From NCBI RefSeq assembly GCF_019670105.1, contig NZ_AP023032.1, positions 2,350,972-2,414,971 on the forward strand: a DNA stretch of 64,000 nucleotides. The letters are read 5' to 3'. This document shows, one piece after another, positions 58,043-64,000 of this stretch. Each line of letters opens with the position of its first letter. Position 1 is the first letter of the stretch. Source of the stretch: Agarivorans albus (GTDB lineage: Bacteria; Pseudomonadota; Gammaproteobacteria; Enterobacterales; Celerinatantimonadaceae). The translations under genes were made by a program, and so were the position numbers. The notes under the pieces were generated by a model. The model saw only the letters and a program-made list of their open reading frames with translations, did not search any database and was not told where the DNA came from.

Positions 58043-58438
58043 CTAAAGAGCTTGTTCCTTGAACTTTGGTACACCGTCTGGTATCAGTTCCCAACTGGCT
58101 TTTGAATCCACATATATGTGGCGACTTAGTTTTATATTGGGGTCGCCGTTTGTGCAGCCTAAGGTTACACCATGTACTTCTTCTTGATATACACCTACTA
58201 AGGTAGAACCACATTTGCTACAAAACTGTAAACCAAAACCCTGTTCTCCAATGTATGAAGTAAGCAAGTTTTCGCCTCTTAGCCAAGAAAACTCGCCAGG
58301 TTTAACTAAGGCATAAACAGAGGCTTGGGCACTAAAAGCTTTGCGGCAACGGGAACAGTGGCAAGAGCGAGCATCGTGTAACTCGCCCTCTATTTGGTAT
58401 TTAATTGCACCACAAAAGCATTCTCCGGTAATGGCCAT
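58043..58438 (-). CDS. GFA/CENP-V family zinc protein
   Basis: 131 residues. Zinc-ligand pattern of the glutathione-dependent formaldehyde-activating (GFA) family: GECFCGAIKY, CHCSRCRKAF and FCSKCGSTL. Few members of the family have proven substrates, so a formaldehyde role should not be assumed. Upstream and downstream genes are not obviously related. Confidence 0.9.
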   Translation of the reverse strand: MAITGECFCGAIKYQIEGELHDARSCHCSRCRKAFSAQASVYALVKPGEFSWLRGENLLTSYIGEQGFGLQFCSKCGSTLVGVYQEEVHGVTLGCTNGDPNIKLSRHIYVDSKASWELIPDGVPKFKEQAL

Positions 58439-58492
58439 TGGCGCTCCTAAATTATCGTAAAGTCTTGGTTATCGGCATGTGCTTACTGGCGT

Positions 58493-58708
58493 TTAGCCAA
58501 ACAGCTCAATTAGTTTAGCGACTTGCGTTATTGCCAACAAACCACCACACACTATAAGTGTAGTGCCGGTAGACGTGTCATTACTAGATGCTGAATTACC
58601 TGCAGAACTTTTGCGATCTCTTAATACCTTGCCCCACACGACTAAGGCAACAGCACACAAGATAATAGTAAGATGTATGGCTAAGCTAGACAAAACCTCA
58701 GTTTCCAC
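58493..58708 (-). CDS. Small two-helix membrane protein, GTG start
   Basis: 71 residues with a GTG start (58708) preceded by AAGGA. Membrane helices at about 8-26 and 48-66, joined by a Ser/Asn/Thr-rich polar loop. No family recognised. Confidence 0.55.
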   Translation of the reverse strand: METEVLSSLAIHLTIILCAVALVVWGKVLRDRKSSAGNSASSNDTSTGTTLIVCGGLLAITQVAKLIELFG

Positions 58709-58822
58709 TCGGTATCCTTAACAGCAGTTATTGGCTAAAAACTTAAAGCCGCTTTGCTTTGATGAAAACGGCAGCGCCTTAGCTTAATGCCTTAGTGGGA
58801 TATAGTAAAAGCTTAGCTGGAC

Positions 58823-59080
58823 TTACTTGCTCGTGCCTTTGTTGATCAAAGGCGCAGAGGATATTTTGGTAGGTACTTTAACTTGTTGGTTAAGCGTGTC
58901 TTTTACCTCGCCTAACTCAAGTTCTTTCTCAATTTTGGTGGATACCTCTGCCATGGTGTTTTTAGCTTTGTTGTACCATGTAAATCCAGTGCGCAAGGCA
59001 TTAGGTAAGCGTTGAGGGCCTAATATAACGAGGCCCAAAACAGCAATAAGCAAAATCTCTAAGGAGCCAACATCAAACAT
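58823..59080 (-). CDS. tatB: Twin-arginine translocase subunit TatB (phoX-linked)
   Basis: 85 residues. MFDVGSLEILLIAVLGLVIL-GPQRLP is the TatB N-terminus, with the glutamate at residue 8 and the GP hinge, followed by an amphipathic helix and a charged tail. Shorter than E. coli TatB (171). It starts two bases after tatA. No tatC follows in this window. Confidence 0.9.
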   Translation of the reverse strand: MFDVGSLEILLIAVLGLVILGPQRLPNALRTGFTWYNKAKNTMAEVSTKIEKELELGEVKDTLNQQVKVPTKISSAPLINKGTSK

Positions 59081-59082
59081 GT

Positions 59083-59292
59083 TTAGCTACCAAGTTGCTT
59101 GTTGTTGTCGCCCTGCTCAGCGCTTATTGGGTTACTCACATTTTGTTGCGTATTATCTTCGCTCATCGCTTGTTTAAAACCTTTAATGGTAGAGCCTAAA
59201 TCCCCACCCAAGCCTCTCAAGCGTTTGGTTCCAAACAACAAGGCAACGATTACGGCAATAATTGCCAGTTGCCACACACTAATTCCAGCCAT
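59083..59292 (-). CDS. tatA: Twin-arginine translocase subunit TatA (phoX-linked)
   Basis: 69 residues. One membrane helix (about 5-22), [24 protein letters not shown] is the TatA hinge and amphipathic helix, split here as [12 protein letters not shown] and [10 protein letters not shown]. Lies after phoX behind a partial terminator, so it is probably co-expressed with that Tat substrate. Confidence 0.92.
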   Translation of the reverse strand: MAGISVWQLAIIAVIVALLFGTKRLRGLGGDLGSTIKGFKQAMSEDNTQQNVSNPISAEQGDNNKQLGS

Positions 59293-59317
59293 TTTTTCTT
59301 CCTTAAACTATTAATAA

Positions 59318-59339
59318 AACAGGCCCGTTTGGGCCTGTT
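59318..59339 (-). terminator. Hairpin between phoX and tatA
   Basis: Stem AACAGGCCC/GGGCCTGTT with four-base loop; minus strand continues TTTATT. Likely a partial terminator that lowers tatAB relative to phoX. Confidence 0.75.
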
Positions 59340-59357
59340 ATATGTTTCTAGAGTTAA

Positions 59358-61403
59358 TTACACACCTAGCTCGCCACCGTCGGCTTTACGAATAGCCACA
59401 ACCGATGCGCGAGGACGAAGATCCATGCCTACTGGCGTTTCTTCTGCTGCATTATTGCTGTAAGGCCAGTTACCAGGATGCTGGATAGACACAAACATGG
59501 TGGTGTAATCTGGGCTAATGGTAAAACCGGTAACTTCACAGCCATTAGGGCCAACAAAGAAACGACGTAATTCGCCTTGGTTCTCGCTGTTAATGGTGTC
59601 TGCGTTACCGTCTGCATCTTTAATCGCTGAAGGTACAACCGCAAGCATTTGATCGTTAGTGTAGCTGGTTACTTCATCGGCGCCGTTATCGGTTTGAATC
59701 CACAAAATACCGCGATTATCAAAGGCTAAGCCATCTGGGCTAGCAAACTGGTTAAACTCGCTTAGGCCAGATAAGTTTGTGGCTTCGTCGCCGTCGGCTG
59801 GAGAGCCAAATACAAAGATGTCCCAGGTAAAGTCGGTAGCGGCTTCGCCTTCGTCCCAGCGGATAACGTGACCAAACTTGTTGTTTAAGCGTGGGTTAGC
59901 GGGGTTAGTACCAGTGGTTTCATCACGGCGCGTATTGTTGGTTAGGGTTAAGTAAACAGAACCAGTAATTGGGTCTACCGCACACCACTCAGGGCGGTCC
60001 ATTTGAGTTGCACCCACCAAGTCTGCTGCACCGGCAGTGTTTAAAATAATAGCGGCTAAAGAATCAAAGTGATCACCCAGCGTGCCGCCATCTGTGGTAG
60101 CGCCATCTAAGGTTAACGGTAACCAATGACCAACACCGTCGGCATCAAATTTAGCTACGTATAAGGTGCCTTCGTCCATGTACTTATCGCCCATGGCTAA
60201 ACGGTCGCTAGCTTCTGCGTCTGCTGCATCCCAAACTGCAGTAGATACAAATTTGTACATGTATTCAAAACGCGAATCGTGACCAGAATAAAACACAATC
60301 GGCTTGCCAACTTCAAGAGTACCAAAGGTACAACCTTCGTGGCGGAAACGACCTAAAGCGGTGCGTTTAACTGCGCGCGAATTCGCTGTGTAAGGGTCAA
60401 TTTCTACAATGTAACCGTGGCCGTTGGCTTCGTTACGGTAGTCGTCCATGGCGCTTGCACCACTTGGTGTTACATTAAAACGAGAGAACTCGTCTACACG
60501 CTCATCGGCGTGACCGGCTAGGGTTTCCCAACCATAACGCGCTGTGCCAGAGGTATCTAAACCAATTCGGTCTTGCTCTGCAGTGGTGGTACCTAAGTTG
60601 ATGAAGTAACCAGGCCAGTTTTCTTCACAAGTTAAGTAAGTACCCCAAGGCGTGTAACCATTACCACAGTTGTTTAAGGTACCGCGTGCTTGGCTGCCAT
60701 CTGGTGAGAACGGTGTAACTAACAAGCTTGAGTTAGCTAATGGACCTGAAATGTCCATAACCGTTGCACCAGTGTAACGGCGGTTTAATGGATCGCTTTC
60801 TACCATCATCCACTGACCGTCTTCCTGCAACTGAATACGAATAACACTTACACCGTGAGCGGCAATTTCTTTACGCACTTGGTCAACGCTGCTGCGAATA
60901 CCCGCGTCATCTCTGTCGCTGCCATTTTGATGCAATGCATTTTGGTCGATGTACTCATGGTTTACTGCTAGTAAGCCATCGGTACCAGCGTCATTTAATG
61001 GGAAGAAATGTAAGCCATCGTGATGCATTCCCATAGAGTTGTTTTGATCAACTGCGTCGTTAGTGCCGTCATCTTTCCAGGCTTCTGCCATAGCATTGAT
61101 TGGCTGGCCCCATGGCGCAAGTACTTGAGCGGTGTAACCTTCTGGAACACTTACTGCGTCAATTTTTGAACCAGCAATAGAGTTAAAGTTTAAGCTAGCA
61201 CTTGGGGCGGCAGCACCGCCGCCAGTAGTAGAGCTAGAAGAATTACAGCCAGCTAAACCAAAAGCGCCAAAGGTAGCCATAGCGCTTAGGCCAAGACCAC
61301 CTTTAAGAATTTTACGACGAGACATGCGAACATCTAATACTTCATCAAAGGTTGGGTTGTTACTTTTATTGAAGCGAGTTGGGTTAAATATTTCCTTGCT
61401 CAT
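59358..61403 (-). CDS. phoX: PhoX family alkaline phosphatase (Tat-exported, putative lipoprotein)
   Basis: 681 residues from ATG 61403; an earlier in-frame start would add an unlikely leader. Twin-arginine signal MSRRKILKGGLGLSAMATFG (R29-R30) ends in lipobox LAGC (C53), suggesting a Tat-exported lipoprotein. The body is DUF839/PhoX: SMGMHHDGLHFFPL, NHEYIDQN, LTCEENWPGYF, RHEGCTFG and FVGPNGCEVTGF are typical motifs. PhoX enzymes are calcium/iron monoesterases that release phosphate from organic phosphate, common in marine bacteria. Followed by tatA and tatB. Confidence 0.92.
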   Translation of the reverse strand: MSKEIFNPTRFNKSNNPTFDEVLDVRMSRRKILKGGLGLSAMATFGAFGLAGCNSSSSTTGGGAAAPSASLNFNSIAGSKIDAVSVPEGYTAQVLAPWGQPINAMAEAWKDDGTNDAVDQNNSMGMHHDGLHFFPLNDAGTDGLLAVNHEYIDQNALHQNGSDRDDAGIRSSVDQVRKEIAAHGVSVIRIQLQEDGQWMMVESDPLNRRYTGATVMDISGPLANSSLLVTPFSPDGSQARGTLNNCGNGYTPWGTYLTCEENWPGYFINLGTTTAEQDRIGLDTSGTARYGWETLAGHADERVDEFSRFNVTPSGASAMDDYRNEANGHGYIVEIDPYTANSRAVKRTALGRFRHEGCTFGTLEVGKPIVFYSGHDSRFEYMYKFVSTAVWDAADAEASDRLAMGDKYMDEGTLYVAKFDADGVGHWLPLTLDGATTDGGTLGDHFDSLAAIILNTAGAADLVGATQMDRPEWCAVDPITGSVYLTLTNNTRRDETTGTNPANPRLNNKFGHVIRWDEGEAATDFTWDIFVFGSPADGDEATNLSGLSEFNQFASPDGLAFDNRGILWIQTDNGADEVTSYTNDQMLAVVPSAIKDADGNADTINSENQGELRRFFVGPNGCEVTGFTISPDYTTMFVSIQHPGNWPYSNNAAEETPVGMDLRPRASVVAIRKADGGELGV

Positions 61404-61707
61404 TTTCTTATATCCTAGTTGAGTACTCTCTTTTGTTGTGCGGATTAAGCTAAATGGCACATGTTACATTTGAGTTAAGTTTAGATTTCAGTTTTAGTGA
61501 ATTATGTAAGCATTAGGTGACCAATAAGTAGACAAAAAATGTGTGAACGGGAGACTTATACTACCTCTTAACGAGTAGACCAAGTTAAACAACACATTAG
61601 CCAATTACGCGACTGCACAATTAGCATGATTAACTATTGCTGAGCAAATGCCTAAATTTTAATATTATTTTGATTAATAACTACGTAAGCATCTTGTCTA
61701 CACAGGA
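61404..61707. other. Region between nifM and phoX
   Basis: 304 bases without a gene, containing the phoX promoter. A Pho-box-like pair of GTC repeats is present at 61516-61535, but the spacing is 12 rather than 11. I see no terminator after nifM. Confidence 0.4.
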
Positions 61708-62550
61708 TTAGTTTAAATTTTCACCTTTACAAGCGCGGCTTAACCAAACTCTCTGTTGCTGTTTTTGCGCATGCTCATACAAAGACTGCTTAATTTTGGC
61801 TTTTGCATCATCAAAACTCACCCGATGCTCTGGGTAATGCTGTTTACACCATAGTAAGTGGTAGCCCATGCCAGTGTAGATTGGTTGACTAAAGCTCTCG
61901 CTTGGCATGTTAAACAACACCTCATCTAGTTCCGGTAGCAATTGTTGCCTAGATACTAGCCCTAAGTAACCGCCGTTCACTGCTGTTGGGCATTCGGAGT
62001 GGCGCTCTGCCAGTTTCTCAAAGTTGTCGCTAGTGACTTTATTGGCCAAGCTTTGAATACGGGCTCTAGCCTGCTTTGGCTTATTCTCTTCAAACTGTTC
62101 ATTAATGGTAAGCAAAATGTGGTGTGCTGCCCGGCGCTCCACTTGTAAAAACTTGTCGGGATGGCGCTGATAAAAAGCTAAGGCCTGCTGCTCGGTAACC
62201 TCGGGAATATCTTTGCTTACGTAAGCTAGCACCGCTTCACTGCTAAGCTCGCTACGTAGCGCCTCGCGCAAACCTGGTTCAGAAAGCTGATTGGCTAGCA
62301 GCGCTTGCTCAAAAGCTGCCTCAGATTCAAAATTTTGCTTAATTAAAGCAATGGCTTTATCTAGTTGAGGCTCATCAACATACACTTTTTCTGCCTCTTT
62401 AGCCGCAAGCACCTTTTGTTGAATGCCAATGGTTTTGCTCACTACCCGGTTTAACTCTACTTGCTGCTCTTCACTAAGTTGATCAGTATTTAGATCAAAC
62501 AAAGCAATGCTGGTTTTCATCGTTATATAAGCGTGGCTGCTATCCAACAT
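61708..62550 (-). CDS. nifM: NifM, nitrogenase iron-protein maturation prolyl isomerase
   Basis: 280 residues. N-terminal helical SurA-like region (about 1-125), then a parvulin-type rotamase domain (about 140-240) with AAHHILLTINEQF, AERHSECPTAVNGGYLGLVSRQ and PIYTGMGYHLLWC. It is required for active NifH dimer. Overlaps the end of nifZ by 11 bases; GAGGA ribosome site supports the first ATG. Confidence 0.93.
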   Translation of the reverse strand: MLDSSHAYITMKTSIALFDLNTDQLSEEQQVELNRVVSKTIGIQQKVLAAKEAEKVYVDEPQLDKAIALIKQNFESEAAFEQALLANQLSEPGLREALRSELSSEAVLAYVSKDIPEVTEQQALAFYQRHPDKFLQVERRAAHHILLTINEQFEENKPKQARARIQSLANKVTSDNFEKLAERHSECPTAVNGGYLGLVSRQQLLPELDEVLFNMPSESFSQPIYTGMGYHLLWCKQHYPEHRVSFDDAKAKIKQSLYEHAQKQQQRVWLSRACKGENLN

Positions 62551-63004
62551 AGGCTGGTTCCTCTTCTGTTAAAGCTGCTAGTGCTCGCTCGGGTACTTCT
62601 ACATCTAGCTCACCGTATTGAATCCGGTAACAAGGGTCAGTTTTTGGTTTACGGCGTACTGCTAACACATCTACCACGCTACCTTTTTTGGCAACAACTT
62701 CGCCCTGTTGAGACAAGCTAAGTGTTAACGCTGCTTTGTCGCCATACTCAAACTGATTAGGTTGCCAAACTAACTCGGCATCTATTAGCTCATGTTCTTT
62801 GCAACCAATGGTTAAGCCACGATTAATAAACTGCACTTGATAAACAATTTGCTCTTGTAAGTAATATCCCGATTGGCGTACATAGCCAGTAGCGCCGCGG
62901 CGCACTAACAAAGCGCCTTTTTTACAGCCAGGGAAACTACCGTCGTTACGAATATTTTCAACCACTCTTACTTTGCAGCCATATCCAAATTTTGCTGAGT
63001 TCAT
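62540..63004 (-). CDS. nifZ: NifZ, nitrogenase MoFe-protein P-cluster assembly factor
   Basis: 154 residues. Begins with the NifZ signature FGYGCKVRVVENIRNDGSFPG, followed by KKGALLVRRGATGYVR and YQVQFINRGLTIGCKEHELI. NifZ helps form the second P-cluster in NifDK. Order nifV-nifW-nifZ-nifM matches Klebsiella. Confidence 0.95.
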   Translation of the reverse strand: MNSAKFGYGCKVRVVENIRNDGSFPGCKKGALLVRRGATGYVRQSGYYLQEQIVYQVQFINRGLTIGCKEHELIDAELVWQPNQFEYGDKAALTLSLSQQGEVVAKKGSVVDVLAVRRKPKTDPCYRIQYGELDVEVPERALAALTEEEPAYVG

Positions 63005-63020
63005 CTGCTATACCTCTTTA

Positions 63021-63305
63021 TTAACAGCCTTCACAAGCGTCGCAACTAGGCACTTGATGTGCCAACACAACGCCTTTTTCCAATAAACAATAGGCTTTGC
63101 TCACAGCAGCTTGGTACTCGCTATAACTGCTTGAAGCCTGTTTCGCTAATACTTGCTTGAGTAGGCGCATAAACAACACCCGCTTTACCCGAACTAAACC
63201 TGCTTGATAGTTAACGCCAAAGTAATTGAGAAAGTCTTCGGCACTGGCAAGCTCGTTAATGCCTGCAAGATCGGCAACTTGACTCTGCGCTTGATTCTCT
63301 AGCAT
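63021..63305 (-). CDS. nifW: NifW, nitrogenase-stabilising protein
   Basis: 94 residues. LNELASAEDFLNYF-like start (INELASAEDFLNYFGV), VRVKRVLFMRLLKQ and the C-terminal CDACEGC are typical of NifW. It protects or helps mature the MoFe protein. Sixteen bases upstream of nifZ. Confidence 0.94.
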   Translation of the reverse strand: MLENQAQSQVADLAGINELASAEDFLNYFGVNYQAGLVRVKRVLFMRLLKQVLAKQASSSYSEYQAAVSKAYCLLEKGVVLAHQVPSCDACEGC

Positions 63306-63329
63306 CTACGCTCTCCTTAGCCTTAACGC

Positions 63330-64000
63330 TTAAATACACACGGCGTCTAAGTGCTGATTAATGCTCTGCCGATAAAAGTTCAATAGCTCTTTGGCATTAG
63401 GGCTACGTTTGTTAACTTCTGCCCATGTGCTTAATACCGAACGTAATGCCTGACACTGGGCAAAATTGAGCGCAATGCCTAAATCTTGATAAACCGATTT
63501 AATGGCAGCCACACCAGAGTGTTTACCTAATACAACACTGTGTTTTCGGCCAATAATCTCAGGCGCAAAAGCTTGGTAGTTATTGGGATCTTTAAGCAAG
63601 CCATCGACATGGATGCCAGACTCATGAGTAAATACCTGTTTGCCCACTATGCTCTTACTAAGCCCAAGCTTACGGCCAGAAGCCTTGGCAACTAACTCAC
63701 AAATAGGGTTTAGCGATTTTAAATCTACTGCAGGTATCGCCTTATTGCCGGCTAGTTGGGTAACATTTAGCGCCATAAGCACTTCTTCTAACGCGGCATT
63801 ACCGGCCCTTTCTCCTAAACCAATTACCGTGGTATTCACCGAATCGGCGCCGGCTTTAATTGCAGCTAAGGTATTCGCTGTTGCCATGCCTAAATCGTTA
63901 TGCGCATGCATTTCAATTTGTAGGTCGCTTCGTTGCTTAAGGCTGCCAATAAACACTTCTGTAGCAAAAGGGTCTAACAAACCCAGAGTGTCGGCAAAAC
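63330..64000 (-). CDS. nifV: Homocitrate synthase NifV (partial, 3' part)
   Basis: About 223 C-terminal residues are visible; the gene continues past the right edge. ADTLGLLDPF, HAHNDLGMATANTLAAIKAG (metal-binding HAHND), NTTVIGLGERAGNAALEEV, HESGIHVDG and LGKHSG are homocitrate/isopropylmalate synthase motifs. Placement before nifW selects NifV over LeuA. Makes the homocitrate ligand of FeMo-co. Confidence 0.95.
   Translation of the reverse strand, partial: FADTLGLLDPFATEVFIGSLKQRSDLQIEMHAHNDLGMATANTLAAIKAGADSVNTTVIGLGERAGNAALEEVLMALNVTQLAGNKAIPAVDLKSLNPICELVAKASGRKLGLSKSIVGKQVFTHESGIHVDGLLKDPNNYQAFAPEIIGRKHSVVLGKHSGVAAIKSVYQDLGIALNFAQCQALRSVLSTWAEVNKRSPNAKELLNFYRQSINQHLDAVCI

Noticed and set aside
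61516..61535. Pho-box-like repeat upstream of phoX
   Set aside because: Two GTC-containing repeats are present but separated by 12 rather than 11 bases and with several mismatches to CTGTCA. Too weak to call as a regulatory site.
63330..64000. 2-isopropylmalate synthase (leuA) reading of the partial gene
   Set aside because: Core motifs are shared, but direct linkage to nifW-nifZ-nifM and the short C-terminus without a leucine regulatory domain favour NifV.

Overview
The window is bacterial chromosome from a facultatively anaerobic, nitrogen-fixing gammaproteobacterium. Gene content and order (ccoNOQP-ccoHIS-fnr-uspE-ttcA, thrS-infC-rpmI-rplT-pheST-ihfA, ribE/norM, rnfABCDGEH beside nifLA) suggest a marine Alteromonadales-type organism. 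An Agarivorans-like genus is my guess from gene content, not something the sequence proves. No phage, CRISPR array, rRNA or transposase gene was seen. Two tRNA-Val(GAC) genes lie side by side near 32 kb.

Layout. 1-4.8 kb (minus strand): the 3' part of an FG-GAP/ASPIC surface protein, a SYLF-domain periplasmic protein, a two-receiver histidine kinase and a REC-HD-GYP protein. 5.0-15.1 kb (plus): the micro-aerobic respiration block. It holds a perfect FNR box, cbb3 oxidase ccoNOQP, the copper/assembly genes ccoH-ccoI-ccoS, a TauE/SafE-like membrane protein, the O2 sensor fnr, uspE and ttcA. 15.1-16.6 kb (minus): a Bax-like glucosaminidase lipoprotein and a CobB sirtuin. 17.1-21.2 kb (plus): the general amino-acid ABC transporter aapJQMP. 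21.3-28.4 kb (minus): the translation block thrS-infC(AUU start)-rpmI-rplT-pheS-pheT-ihfA. 28.6-31.8 kb: a CPXCG zinc protein, ribE, norM and a DUF3080 gene. 32.1-35.2 kb (minus): molybdate uptake modEABC. 35.4-47.6 kb: nitrogen-fixation genes, nifQ-fdxN-nifB and nifL-nifA-(transglutaminase-like gene) on the minus strand, and rnfABCDGEH and nifF on the plus strand. 47.7-48.8 kb: two small genes and a MITE-like element. 48.8-55.4 kb: ethanolamine use (eutB, eutC, a TRAP transporter and an EutR-like AraC regulator). 55.5-58.7 kb: small, mostly unrecognised genes. 58.8-61.4 kb: phoX with its own tatA and tatB. 61.7-64 kb (minus): nifM, nifZ, nifW and the 3' part of nifV, running off the right edge.

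How the genes work together. The mod genes import molybdate; NifQ, NifB with its ferredoxin, and NifV supply molybdenum, NifB-co and homocitrate for FeMo-cofactor. NifM, NifZ and NifW help mature nitrogenase. The Rnf complex and NifF supply low-potential electrons. NifL/NifA control transcription through three readable NifA-UAS plus sigma-54 promoters (nifB, rnfA, nifF). The high-affinity cbb3 oxidase, under FNR, is well suited to respiring at the low oxygen levels that nitrogenase needs.

Most unusual points: a papain/transglutaminase-fold gene translationally coupled to nifLA; a mirror-symmetric pair of NifA-like sites built on a perfect 14-bp inverted repeat between nifL and rnfA; a TRAP transporter apparently serving ethanolamine; a PhoX phosphatase with private TatA and TatB but no TatC; and a long inverted repeat carrying an FNR-like site between fnr and uspE.
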